Position numbers and translations under genes: made by a program | IMG/VR virus record: IMGVR_UViG_3300046665_000548 | Location: 124,001 to 188,000 of that record | Source: a virus | Direction: 5' to 3' (one strand) | Length of the DNA: 64,000 nucleotides | Notes under the pieces: generated by a model | Database searches by the model: none | What the model was told of the DNA's origin: nothing | The model's input: only the letters and a program-made list of their open reading frames with translations | Shown here: positions 28,535 to 36,193 of the stretch, piece by piece | Position numbering within the stretch: the stretch's first letter is position 1 | How the letters are laid out: each line of letters begins with the position of its first letter

Positions 28535-29134
28535 ATGATTTGGATAGTTTTGATTCTCGCGCTAAACGTCGCGATCTCGTTCTGGAATGCAAAGGTTTGC
28601 GGCGAGGCTTGGGCCGAGTCGAAGGCGGTCGGCGGCTTCATCAGGTGGGTTGTCTGGTCAGGAGCCATCCAATCAGCCGTTGGCTTCTCAATGCTCTACG
28701 TCTTCATGATGGCTGGCGCGGGCTACGTCACGGGTTTTCTCTCACTTAAGGCTATCGAAGCTCTGCTGTCGCTTTGGTACCTCGCGGTCATCATTCCGGT
28801 TCTCGGCACCGGCCTGATCATCACCGTCCATTCATGGATTGTCGCTTATCGCGAACGAAGCCTGCTCAACATGGGCACGGCGGCCTACAACACCTTCGCC
28901 CAGGCCCATAACATGTACAGTGCCGTTGACGGCATCGGAAAGTCATTCGGCAAGGTTGGCGATCTGTTCGATTCGGATAGCGACAATCCTCAGGCCGCGA
29001 TTGTCTTCATTCTAGCGGCTGTGGCGCTTGCTGCCGGGGCTCTCACCACCTACTCGATCATCAACATCTACGCTGGCACGCTGCCGCTTCCGAAGCCCGT
29101 TGCTTCGGTTAGCAACAATCGTCGCTACGCCTAA
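28535..29134 (+). CDS. multi-pass membrane protein (199 aa)
   Basis: Four hydrophobic helices (about residues 2-18, 38-60, 72-100 and 153-178) with a cytoplasmic helical loop between the third and fourth. The C-terminus is polar. No family recognised. It leads a group of small membrane genes up to 29805. Confidence 0.6.
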   Translation: MIWIVLILALNVAISFWNAKVCGEAWAESKAVGGFIRWVVWSGAIQSAVGFSMLYVFMMAGAGYVTGFLSLKAIEALLSLWYLAVIIPVLGTGLIITVHSWIVAYRERSLLNMGTAAYNTFAQAHNMYSAVDGIGKSFGKVGDLFDSDSDNPQAAIVFILAAVALAAGALTTYSIINIYAGTLPLPKPVASVSNNRRYA

Positions 29135-29142
29135 GGCCGCAC

Positions 29143-29229
29143 ATGCGTTCGGATTTGATTATCGGAATACTGATGGGGATAGTGCTGCTGGGTGCCGTGT
29201 ATGCTTTGCTATCACACAAACTAGACTGA
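29143..29229 (+). CDS. 28-aa membrane micropeptide
   Basis: One hydrophobic helix (residues 5-23) with a short basic/acidic tail. It lies 8 nt after the previous stop and before a second micropeptide gene. Confidence 0.45.
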   Translation: MRSDLIIGILMGIVLLGAVYALLSHKLD

Positions 29230-29237
29230 GACGTGAC

Positions 29238-29342
29238 ATGCCGTGGCTGTTGATTACATTCGTAATACTAGTCGCGGCTATGTTGTTCGTTGGAAAAATC
29301 ATTGAACGGAGGGCTGAACATGGGAAGGGTGATCATGAGTGA
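29238..29342 (+). CDS. 34-aa membrane micropeptide
   Basis: Hydrophobic helix at residues 2-18, then a charged tail (KIIERRAEHGKGDHE). Overlaps the next gene. Confidence 0.5.
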   Translation: MPWLLITFVILVAAMLFVGKIIERRAEHGKGDHE

Positions 29343-29805
29343 CAATGCGACGTTTGCAACCATAGGGACGGGGGTGATAGCGGTTTTCTGTGCCTTCTTC
29401 TTCTGGATTTTCTGCCTCAATCATCTGGCAGTCCAAGAGGTCGGGATCACCTACAATTCGTGGACCGGCGATATTGGGGTGCAGCGTCAACCGGGCTGGC
29501 ATATCACTGGCCCGACAGTAAGTGTAGCCACGGTAAGCACGCTACCGACCCAGGTTTGCCTGTACGCGGGCAGTCGAATCACGAACTGTAAGCTCGTGCG
29601 GTTCAAAGCGACCGATGAGGCCGTGGCGGAGTTCGTGATGCAGCAGGGTTTCCACTACTACAATGGTGGGAACAGCAGGTCGAACTGTAACAACGGTGGC
29701 ACCTGCTCGGGAGTTCCGCTCATATTGAAGGGGTATGCGTTTAGCGGCGAGACTCCGAAATTCCTCGAAATTATCCGGGAAGAAAATCCCCTATCGAAAG
29801 GCTGA
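29320..29805 (+). CDS. membrane-anchored protein, SPFH-like N-terminus (161 aa)
   Basis: The ATG at 29320 has GGAGGG upstream; ATG 29335 is the alternative. Membrane helix at about residues 18-37, then VQEVGITYNSWTGDIGVQRQPGWHITGPTV, cut here to say: VGI...G..V..PGWHI..P, the pattern at the start of prohibitin/SPFH domains. Later part is Asn/Gly/Cys-rich. The domain is shorter than a full SPFH fold, so the assignment is tentative. Confidence 0.45.
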   Translation: MGRVIMSDNATFATIGTGVIAVFCAFFFWIFCLNHLAVQEVGITYNSWTGDIGVQRQPGWHITGPTVSVATVSTLPTQVCLYAGSRITNCKLVRFKATDEAVAEFVMQQGFHYYNGGNSRSNCNNGGTCSGVPLILKGYAFSGETPKFLEIIREENPLSKG

Positions 29806-29809
29806 ACTG

Positions 29810-30001
29810 ATGGCACAGACGATTAACGATGACGCTGGCGAACCCCAGGCCACTGAACTGCTTGATGCAATTCTGACGCCTGAAATTCAGAACGCCATCG
29901 CAGAAGGGCGTCTCCGTTTCCAACTCAAGTACGAAATGTTTCGGGACGACATGAACGAAGAGACCTGCATGCGGCCCAATATTCTGATCGAACCCGCTTG
30001 A
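29810..30001 (+). CDS. hypothetical protein (63 aa)
   Basis: Acidic, helical, ending with a strand. Its last codons form the start of the next early promoter (TTGACA overlaps the stop). No family. Confidence 0.5.
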   Translation: MAQTINDDAGEPQATELLDAILTPEIQNAIAEGRLRFQLKYEMFRDDMNEETCMRPNILIEPA

Positions 30002-30025
30002 CAATTTGTGTTTCTCTGTTAGATT
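29998..30025 (+). promoter_or_regulatory. early-type promoter (TTGACA-N16-TAGATT)
   Basis: Consensus example of the class; an AGGGAG ribosome site follows before the ATG at 30051. Confidence 0.7.
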
Positions 30026-30050
30026 GAGTGTCTAACAGGGAGACGCTACG

Positions 30051-30398
30051 ATGGCTGATCGACTCCGTATTACTGAGGCGGTTATCGCGAATCAGATCGA
30101 AGCCCATCATTACAAGGGCGACGACGGGTATCCGACCGCCAGCGTATTTTCTCCTGTCGGCGTCACGACCGAAGATGGTCGTGACTTTTTCTTTCCCATG
30201 GGGAAGAAGGTTGTCGATGAAGAGGGGTACGTATTTTACGCGCCGCGTTACGACGCCGTAACTTTTCGCGCCAAGGTCGAAGCGGAAGGCTCTATTGACC
30301 CTGATCTGTGGATCGAGGTTCTTCCAATCGATCTGGAAGCCGAGTTCGGCTGGCAGGCGGCTTGGCGCGAGCGCGAAGAAGATCGATGGGCTCATTGA
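30051..30398 (+). CDS. hypothetical protein (115 aa)
   Basis: Early-promoter gene. Mixed alpha/beta with repeated DG/EEG turns and an acidic/Trp C-terminus. No family recognised. Confidence 0.6.
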   Translation: MADRLRITEAVIANQIEAHHYKGDDGYPTASVFSPVGVTTEDGRDFFFPMGKKVVDEEGYVFYAPRYDAVTFRAKVEAEGSIDPDLWIEVLPIDLEAEFGWQAAWREREEDRWAH

Positions 30399-30411
30399 GG
30401 GAGGATCGACA

Positions 30412-30606
30412 ATGTATGCATGGGTACTAATTCTTACGCTGTACGGCGCAACCCAGCCTATCACGGTTTCAAATATCGAATCGGAGGATGGGTGCAGGAA
30501 GCTAGGCGAGCAGATTCTTAACGATCATTTCTCGGCCACGCCTGTGCCGCGCGCTGATAAGTCACCAATCAACTGTTACCGGTATCGCGCATCATATCGT
30601 TTTTAA
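30412..30606 (+). CDS. secreted small protein (64 aa)
   Basis: GAGG ribosome site. The N-terminal hydrophobic stretch MYAWVLILTLYGA looks like a short signal peptide. The mature part has two Cys (DGCRK and NCYRY), probably a disulfide. This 'signal peptide plus paired Cys' plan is common in alphaproteobacterial phages. Confidence 0.55.
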   Translation: MYAWVLILTLYGATQPITVSNIESEDGCRKLGEQILNDHFSATPVPRADKSPINCYRYRASYRF

Positions 30607-30689
30607 ACAAACACCTAGATTGGTCTCTTGACAGAGATCGATTTCGTGGGCAGTCTCGCTGATCTAATCTTACAACGGGGCTTTTTTAC

Positions 30690-31727
30690 ATGTTCAGACT
30701 TCTGACGTTTCTCGCAGGTATGTTCGCGGCGACATCTGCTCTTGCCGCAGTTGGCGACGCCTGCCAAGAACTCACCGGACTCCAGGTCGCGGTGGGCTTT
30801 GTCTCGTGGCTTGGCTTTCTCAAGGTCTTAGCCATCGTTATCGGCGTGGCCAGCGTTCTCGTCCTCGGCCGACATTACGTCATGCTTCTCGTGATGGCGT
30901 TCGCGATGATCCCCATCGTGGTCTACGAGGCATTGGGCTACGGCGCGGCTCTTACGCTGCTTTACTTTGCGACCAAGGTCGGGGCGGCCGATCAGTTCTG
31001 GTACGTGTTCGGTGGGGCTCTCTTCCTCGGCGGTATGTTCATGTTGACGTGTCGTCGGTTCGATAGTGAGAACCCGTCCATGTTCTTCGGCGTTCTCACC
31101 GCGCTGTGGGCTCCAATCGCGATCTACTTCAACAGCGATGCCGTGGGTTTCCTGGCCGTGCTATCGTTCATGGGTATGCTTGGCTTCTCAGCCGCAGTAA
31201 TCCCGATGGGCTATGTAGTTGGGTTCACCGACAAAGATTCTGTCGGCCGCGCTACTGCCGCTGCGTTCATCGTTACTGCCATGGCGACGTTCAACCATAT
31301 TATGACGAGCGGTGGAGCCAAGGTTCTGAACGTCACTGGCACGACGTACAACAACCCGTTCCAGTGGGGCGCGCTTTGGATTGGGCCGTTCGTCCTATTC
31401 TTGGGGCTCTTGATCGTGGCAAGCCGCTACTATGACTGGGCGGGCGGACGCGGCGGTCGTAGCAACAACTACATTGCTCGTCAGTTTCTTCCCATCGTGA
31501 TGGGAATCGTGGCGACGATGATCGGCACGACTTACGGGGTGCCTCATCTGGCCGGGATCGGCGGCACATTCTTTGTGCTTTACCTGATTGAAAAAGCCTC
31601 AGACATTCCAATCGATGGCATGGTAGGATATGCCACAGTTGGTTTGGTGACGGCATCCATTCTTGGAGTCGGCGTGTGGTGGGCGCAGCATCATATGGAC
31701 GTGATACAGCCATACTTGCTATTTTAG
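30690..31727 (+). CDS. polytopic membrane protein with signal peptide (345 aa)
   Basis: N-terminal signal-like helix ending SALAAVGDAC, then about nine membrane helices spread to residue 335 with short loops, including GGRGGRSNN. No transporter signature recognised. It is followed 24 nt later by the exported peptidase gene, which suggests an envelope-related unit. Confidence 0.6.
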   Translation: MFRLLTFLAGMFAATSALAAVGDACQELTGLQVAVGFVSWLGFLKVLAIVIGVASVLVLGRHYVMLLVMAFAMIPIVVYEALGYGAALTLLYFATKVGAADQFWYVFGGALFLGGMFMLTCRRFDSENPSMFFGVLTALWAPIAIYFNSDAVGFLAVLSFMGMLGFSAAVIPMGYVVGFTDKDSVGRATAAAFIVTAMATFNHIMTSGGAKVLNVTGTTYNNPFQWGALWIGPFVLFLGLLIVASRYYDWAGGRGGRSNNYIARQFLPIVMGIVATMIGTTYGVPHLAGIGGTFFVLYLIEKASDIPIDGMVGYATVGLVTASILGVGVWWAQHHMDVIQPYLLF

Positions 31728-31751
31728 GAAAACTAATTTTTGGAGTAATCT

Positions 31752-32333
31752 ATGTTGCGCGGCGTTATTTTAGTGTTTTTGTGTTTCTCTTCGATGGCCA
31801 ATGCGGCCGGTTATTTGAAAGTCGGAGAGGTAACGCGAGCGCCGCGCGGCTGGATAGAATTCTGCTCTGAAAATCCGAAAGAATGTGTCGTGGGCCAATA
31901 TCAGGCCCGCGACATCATTATTACGCAGACGGCGTGGAAGGATTTGGTACGGGTCAATCGTTGGGTCAACGAGACCATCAAGCCAATGACCGACATGGAC
32001 CATTGGGGTGTGATCGAGAAGTGGTCGCTACCGACTGATGGTTACGGCGATTGCGAAGATTACGTCTTGCTCAAGCGCAAAATGCTGATCGACGCTGGCT
32101 GGCCCCGCGAGGCGCTGCTTGTCGCCGTGGTGCGCGACAAGAAAAACGATGGCCATGCCGTGCTCATCGTGAAAACCGACAAAGGCGAGTATGCTCTGGA
32201 TAACCAGAACGAAAACGTTTTGCCGGTTGGAGAAACAGGGTATCGTTACGTAAAGCGTCAGTCGCAGACTGACGAAAATTCCTGGGTCTCGCTCGGTTAT
32301 TCGACGGGTCCGGAAGCTGTAGGCAGCAACTGA
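31752..32333 (+). CDS. bacterial transglutaminase-like cysteine peptidase (BTLCP / DUF920)
   Basis: 193 aa with a signal peptide (residues 1-18, cut after ANA). GWIEFCSENPKEC, WSLPTDGYGDCEDYVLLKR (catalytic Cys in GDCEDY), KNDGHAVLIVKT (His) and YALDNQ (Asp) are the ordered motifs of BTLCP. The family is widespread in rhizobia and related to LapG. Predicted periplasmic cysteine peptidase; in Pseudomonas LapG releases adhesins. Probably acquired from a host. Confidence 0.85.
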   Translation: MLRGVILVFLCFSSMANAAGYLKVGEVTRAPRGWIEFCSENPKECVVGQYQARDIIITQTAWKDLVRVNRWVNETIKPMTDMDHWGVIEKWSLPTDGYGDCEDYVLLKRKMLIDAGWPREALLVAVVRDKKNDGHAVLIVKTDKGEYALDNQNENVLPVGETGYRYVKRQSQTDENSWVSLGYSTGPEAVGSN

Positions 32334-32341
32334 GGATTGCT

Positions 32342-32497
32342 ATGCGAACCACACGGCAAGGCGGGATGATGCACGGTGGCCCATTCGGGGGCAAGGCCAT
32401 GGCCTATAATTCCCATTTGATTCCCGTGATCATCAATGGTCTACGTGTTGGGGCATATGTGTGGGACGAGGACCATTGGGTGTGGGAACGTGAATAA
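32342..32497 (+). CDS. hypothetical protein (51 aa)
   Basis: Gly/Met/His-rich N-terminus, then strands and an acidic Trp-rich end. Overlaps the next gene by 8 nt. Confidence 0.45.
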   Translation: MRTTRQGGMMHGGPFGGKAMAYNSHLIPVIINGLRVGAYVWDEDHWVWERE

Positions 32498-32612
32498 TCG
32501 TTTCCAACCATGGCAATGCCAAAAATGCGGAGCACAGATCGGTTATCTCGGTCTGTTCTTCCAGAAATTCTTGGGGTGCTTCCTTTTCGTTGATTGCGAG
32601 AGGAAGAAATAA
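32490..32612 (+). CDS. small CxxC protein (40 aa)
   Basis: GTG start overlapping the previous gene. CQKC near residue 10 and later Cys residues suggest a zinc knuckle; the middle is hydrophobic. Confidence 0.4.
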   Translation: MNNRFQPWQCQKCGAQIGYLGLFFQKFLGCFLFVDCERKK

Positions 32613-32627
32613 CAACGGGGGTGTCAT

Positions 32628-32849
32628 GTGTCGCAGTTTCTTGACGCGCTTAAGGACTTCTTCTCGTTCGGGAAGAACCGTCCTATTGTAATTTGCGTGA
32701 GGGTCGCTAATACGCGCGTGTGGCCTCCCTACCTTGATGAACGTTGCGAGGCAGTATGCTTTTCTTGCGACACAATGGTATCGTATGAAAAGAAGAATAC
32801 CCGATATAGAAAGCTCTGCTACGAGTGCCACTTGCAGGGGAGAGCTTGA
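32628..32849 (+). CDS. small zinc-binding-like protein (73 aa)
   Basis: GTG start. The C-terminal half has CEAVCFSC and CYEC, which could hold one zinc. No family. Confidence 0.45.
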   Translation: MSQFLDALKDFFSFGKNRPIVICVRVANTRVWPPYLDERCEAVCFSCDTMVSYEKKNTRYRKLCYECHLQGRA

Positions 32850-32866
32850 GATTTGATTGGACTATA

Positions 32867-33064
32867 ATGGCTAAGAAGAAGCTCGCGCGGCCTCCCGTGC
32901 GTTCAATTCGCAAGGACCTTCGCGAGTGTTTGAAAGAATGTGCTCACCGAGATGAACTGTATTCGTCTTCGGTGCATTGGGTAAAGATACTCGAAATCGA
33001 ACGTCGCAAAAAGCTAGCCAAGCTTCTCAGGCTGCAAATCAAAACATTCGCGAGAAAATCGTAA
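32867..33064 (+). CDS. basic helical protein (65 aa)
   Basis: ATG; strongly basic (KKKLARPPVRSIRK...KKLAKLLRLQIK) and helical, possibly nucleic-acid-binding. Its 3' end overlaps a convergent micropeptide gene. Confidence 0.5.
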   Translation: MAKKKLARPPVRSIRKDLRECLKECAHRDELYSSSVHWVKILEIERRKKLAKLLRLQIKTFARKS

Positions 33065-33167
33065 TCAGCCACGAACCTACTGGTTCTCCAAACATCAGCA
33101 ATACACAAAACACAATGAGAAATGGCACTGCCAGACAACGGGCTTGCACGCGTTTTAGAATGTCCAT
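33039..33167 (-). CDS. 42-aa membrane micropeptide
   Basis: ATG overlaps the stop of the gene upstream on this strand (ATGA). Hydrophobic helix at residues 12-27 and a second amphipathic stretch. Convergent with the 32867 gene (26-nt overlap). Confidence 0.5.
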   Translation of the reverse strand: MDILKRVQARCLAVPFLIVFCVLLMFGEPVGSWLITIFSRMF

Positions 33168-33337
33168 CATCGCTCCTGTCTAATCATTTTGTTCATAGAT
33201 CGCATAGTGTTTAACTTGCGATCTATCTCTTTCAATTTATTCTGCAATTCGTCATTTTTGGTCAGCGTTGAATTGAAGCTCGCCATGCCGACCAAACACG
33301 TCAAAACGTCCAGTTCCTCGTTTGTGAATTTCGACAT
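33167..33337 (-). CDS. small coiled-coil protein (56 aa)
   Basis: GGGAGGAC precedes two adjacent ATGs; the second gives better spacing. Residues 22-50 are Lys/Glu/Leu-rich and coiled-coil-like. No family. Confidence 0.55.
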   Translation of the reverse strand: MSKFTNEELDVLTCLVGMASFNSTLTKNDELQNKLKEIDRKLNTMRSMNKMIRQER

Positions 33338-33387
33338 CATGTCCTCCCGTTGAAAGAATTTACTCGACTATCTACCAGATTTCGTTC

Positions 33388-33393
33388 TAAATA
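33388..33393 (+). promoter_or_regulatory. late promoter core (TAAATA) for the leuS leader
   Basis: CTAAATA, 5 nt before the leader ATG at 33399. Confidence 0.6.
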
Positions 33394-33398
33394 GGGTC

Positions 33399-33476
33399 AT
33401 GAAGAAGTTAGCCGTTCAGTTTTTGCGACTTATGAACCCGTCCGCCTTGGCGGCCGGGAACGATTTAGCGCACTGA
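33399..33476 (+). CDS. Leu-rich leader peptide of leuS (25 aa)
   Basis: Placed at a late leaderless start. Five of 25 codons are Leu (TTA, TTG, CTT, TTG, TTA), spread along the frame. It ends 9 nt before a 13-bp hairpin that partly covers the ribosome site of leuS. A Leu-sensing translational leader is plausible. The bias is weaker than in the tRNA attenuators. Confidence 0.5.
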   Translation: MKKLAVQFLRLMNPSALAAGNDLAH

Positions 33477-33485
33477 CGGCATGCT

Positions 33486-33516
33486 CTCAAGAGTGTGTCG
33501 CCCACACACTTTTGAG
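33486..33516 (+). promoter_or_regulatory. hairpin covering the leuS ribosome site
   Basis: CTCAAGAGTGTGT (33486-33498) pairs with ACACACTTTTGAG (33504-33516), 13 bp with one G-U. The 3' arm runs into GAGGA, the ribosome site for the ATG at 33523. There is no T-run after it, so it suits translational rather than transcriptional control. Confidence 0.6.
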
Positions 33517-33522
33517 GACGAA

Positions 33523-34785
33523 ATGGAAAACGATTTTTACTGCACCGTCATGTTTCCGTATCCATCTGGAGCGGGACTGCACCTGGGCCATTACTACAAT
33601 TACGCGATCACCGACTCGTACTGCCGATGGCTGCGCTATCGCGGGCAGTCTGTGTTTCAACCATTCGGCTATGATGCCTTTGGTCTGCCCGCTGAGAACT
33701 ATGCACGCGAGATTGGCGGCGATCCGGCCGATGTGACGCGAGCGAACATTGCGCGTTTTCGCGTGCAAATGGATCGCATGAACACGCAGTTCGATGAGCG
33801 GCTGGTAACATGCGAGCCGCCATATGTGAAATGGACGCAGTGGCTGTTTCTGCGAATGCAGGAGCGCGGACTGGCTTACAAGGCTTGGGGTCGAGTGAAC
33901 TGGTGCCCATCGTGCGAAACCGTACTGGCTAATGAGCAGGTCCAAGACGGCCACTGCGAGCGCTGTAGTTCGGCCGTAGACCCACGAGAGATGAACCAGT
34001 GGTATTTCCGGATCACCGACTACAAAGACCGCCTGATTGCCGGACTGGATCATATCGATTATCCGGAAGGCACAAAGAAAATGCAGCGCGTCTGGCTGGA
34101 GAACCTGCAAGATTGGTGCGTGTCTCGTCAACGTAAATGGGGCTGCCCGATCCCGGTAGAGGGAGAAACGGATACCCTGGATACGTTCGTGGACTCGTCA
34201 TTTTACTTTCTGCGGTATCTGACCGATTCGACGGAGGAGTTTTTGCCAGAGGGTGCGTTCAAACAGGTCGATCTGTACGTGGGCGGGGCCGAGCATGCCT
34301 GTATGCATCTGATCTACGCGCGCTTTGTGCATATGTTTCTGTATGATATCGGCGTCGTTCCAGTTGAGGAGCCATTCAAAAAGGTCATTCACCAGGGCAT
34401 GATCACCAAGGATGGGGCAAAGATGTCCAAGTCCAAGGGAAACGCGGTCAACGCGGATGATTATGATGCGGATGAACTGCGGTTCTACCTGATGTTCCTG
34501 GGACATTACTTCGACGGTGGTGATTGGTCCGATCAACACATCACTGGCGTTCGTCGCTTTTTCGGCAAGATGAAACGTTGGATGAGCGAACCCGGCTCGG
34601 ATCAAATCGACACGTCTAAGTTCGAGGAACTGATCGACCGCAACACGCGAGCGTTCAAGTTCAACAAGGTGGTAAGCGGCTTCATGGAGTTCTATAATCA
34701 GAACAAATCACGTAAGCCTGATGCGGAAAGCTGTCAGAAAATCGAGACACTACTGCGAATATTCGCACCTGGATTCGGTAACTAA
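33523..34785 (+). CDS. leuS: minimal leucyl-tRNA synthetase
   Basis: 420 aa against about 860 in bacteria. The ATG at 33523 is chosen so the protein starts just before the class I core: FPYPSGAGLHLGHYYNY (HIGH motif as HLGH). A zinc-like CPSC...CERC insert follows, then WCVSRQRKWGCPIP, DLYVGGAEHA and KMSKSKGN. The CP1 editing domain normally inserted before WCVSRQ is missing, and the C-terminal anticodon/ZN regions are cut short. It should charge tRNA-Leu without post-transfer editing. The phage also encodes tRNA-Leu(CAA). Confidence 0.85.
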   Translation: MENDFYCTVMFPYPSGAGLHLGHYYNYAITDSYCRWLRYRGQSVFQPFGYDAFGLPAENYAREIGGDPADVTRANIARFRVQMDRMNTQFDERLVTCEPPYVKWTQWLFLRMQERGLAYKAWGRVNWCPSCETVLANEQVQDGHCERCSSAVDPREMNQWYFRITDYKDRLIAGLDHIDYPEGTKKMQRVWLENLQDWCVSRQRKWGCPIPVEGETDTLDTFVDSSFYFLRYLTDSTEEFLPEGAFKQVDLYVGGAEHACMHLIYARFVHMFLYDIGVVPVEEPFKKVIHQGMITKDGAKMSKSKGNAVNADDYDADELRFYLMFLGHYFDGGDWSDQHITGVRRFFGKMKRWMSEPGSDQIDTSKFEELIDRNTRAFKFNKVVSGFMEFYNQNKSRKPDAESCQKIETLLRIFAPGFGN

Positions 34786-35072
34786 TGTCTGTGAAATTTT
34801 TGAAATACGTGCCGCGATGGCCAAAGCGGGTTGTTAGCCGGGCTCCTTTTTGGAGCCCGGTTACTCATCCAAGGTTACTGAGTAAAGGTTGGGGGCCGTT
34901 TCGTTCGGAATGGTATTCGTTCTGCTCTCGGCATCCATATCATGACGAGACCTGCGGCGCGTGTCACGCCGGAACATGGAATAACATCTATAAGCTGTGG
35001 ATTTCCAACAAAGTCCACGACTGGGCGTATCCGCTATGGTATTGGTGGAAGAACTCAAGGATATCGAAATGA
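34785..35072 (+). CDS. hypothetical Trp/Cys-rich protein (95 aa)
   Basis: ATG on the last base of the leuS stop. FCSRHPYHDETCGACHAGTW suggests a metal site, and the C-terminus is Trp-rich. A 9-bp hairpin CCGGGCTCC/GGAGCCCGG with a TTTTT loop (about 34838-34860) lies inside the frame and could slow or end leuS transcription. Confidence 0.5.
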   Translation: MSVKFLKYVPRWPKRVVSRAPFWSPVTHPRLLSKGWGPFRSEWYSFCSRHPYHDETCGACHAGTWNNIYKLWISNKVHDWAYPLWYWWKNSRISK

Positions 35073-35188
35073 CTTTTGATCTCGGAATACCTCCATTCAC
35101 CCGCGCGCGGCATCGGGCCGCACCACCTCGCGGGTGGAGGATGACATGGCTAAACGAGCAGAACGACGACACCACCGTGCCCGCCTAA
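35069..35188 (+). CDS. doubtful small ORF (39 aa)
   Basis: Overlaps its upstream neighbour by 4 nt but also overlaps the better-supported gene at 35146 by 43 nt. Basic and Pro/Arg-rich. Kept only because of the ATGA coupling. Confidence 0.2.
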   Translation: MTFDLGIPPFTRARHRAAPPRGWRMTWLNEQNDDTTVPA

Positions 35189-35391
35189 AGCAAGCGCGAA
35201 GCGGCTATCATGGAGCCGGAAAATATTGGACTCCAGACGAAAAGGTACTTTCACGTTGGGTTGACACACCGTGCCCATGTTCGTGCATGGGATGTGGCAA
35301 TCCGCGCCGTACTTCTTGGTCTACCGGAGAACGACTAACGATCCAGGAGCGCCGGTTCTTTTGCGCACCGATTGATCCCATGGAGATGTAA
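35146..35391 (+). CDS. Cys-rich basic protein (81 aa)
   Basis: ATG preceded by GGAGGA. A basic N-terminus is followed by CPCSCMGCGNPRR, a compact zinc-binding-like knot seen in small phage orphan proteins, then a polar tail. The stop overlaps the next ATG. Confidence 0.55.
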   Translation: MAKRAERRHHRARLKQARSGYHGAGKYWTPDEKVLSRWVDTPCPCSCMGCGNPRRTSWSTGERLTIQERRFFCAPIDPMEM

Positions 35392-35630
35392 TGCAGATCG
35401 AGAACCGCATTAGTATCATCAAGCGTCGCATCAGCGATCTTGAGCAACGATCAGAAGAAAATGGCGATCATGTTTACCAGTTAAGGGATGATATCTTGTC
35501 TGGAAAGATCAGCCAAAGTGAATTTACCGCTAGACTAGATCGGGTTCGCGAAGTACATTCCAGTCTTCGTGTCGAGCTTGATGCTTTGGCGCGCGAAGCT
35601 GGAGCGTTACGTGGAGCAATTACATCGTGA
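35391..35630 (+). CDS. coiled-coil protein (79 aa)
   Basis: TAATG coupling. Nearly continuous Leu/Ile/Arg/Glu heptads. Probably an oligomeric scaffold or regulator. Overlaps the next gene. Confidence 0.6.
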   Translation: MQIENRISIIKRRISDLEQRSEENGDHVYQLRDDILSGKISQSEFTARLDRVREVHSSLRVELDALAREAGALRGAITS

Positions 35631-36162
35631 TTATCTAGATATCTTGGCGAAGAAGTTTCGCGCCGAGGTAATGATCGTAACTGCCGATGCTTTTATTGAT
35701 AGGCATCTCGACACTGGTCTGACAATCGAAGACATGGCGACGCGGTTGAACACCAGCGCCGATGCGATTCGCCGTATGTTCGACATGAATGACCCCGCTA
35801 CCAAACGGGGTCTCGGTCTGTTGTCCGATATGTGCGCCGCTTTGGGATGCCGCCCGGTCGTTACCATTCGCGATATCGGCAGTCCTCCTGAAATCACTAC
35901 AGATCGCGAAACTCGTACCGGGGACCATCTGCTCCAAGTGGCGAAATCGCTCGGGTGGCCCGACGATGGCGAGGGCGCGCTTGAGTTCGTTATGCGGAGG
36001 ACACGTGAGGTTGCGCTCGAAGATGCAGCAGCCACGACCGCGCTCCGAGAGATCGCGTCTATCGGTGCCCAAATCACTGATCCGGACAACGTATACGGGG
36101 TTCAGATGACGAACCTTGCCATCGCCGCGTTGGCGCGTCCTCCTGGTTCACAAAACACTTGA
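35581..36162 (+). CDS. XRE-like helix-turn-helix domain protein (193 aa)
   Basis: Start uncertain (GTG 35569, ATG 35581 or a GTG near 35610). [21 protein letters not shown], with helices IEDMATRL and ADAIRRMF, is a Cro/XRE-type HTH, here near residue 55, followed by [13 protein letters not shown] as in XRE antitoxin-like regulators. The C-terminal half is helical. Ends just before aspS. Confidence 0.6.
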   Translation: MLWRAKLERYVEQLHRDYLDILAKKFRAEVMIVTADAFIDRHLDTGLTIEDMATRLNTSADAIRRMFDMNDPATKRGLGLLSDMCAALGCRPVVTIRDIGSPPEITTDRETRTGDHLLQVAKSLGWPDDGEGALEFVMRRTREVALEDAAATTALREIASIGAQITDPDNVYGVQMTNLAIAALARPPGSQNT

Positions 36163-36193
36163 CGTTTTTCTAATTCCTGTCATTGGATACGGC

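Noticed and set aside
33481-33522. Longer LeuRS start at 33481
   Set aside because: The upstream ATG lies within the hairpin region, lacks a ribosome site, and adds 14 residues unlike LeuRS N-termini; GAGGA supports 33523.
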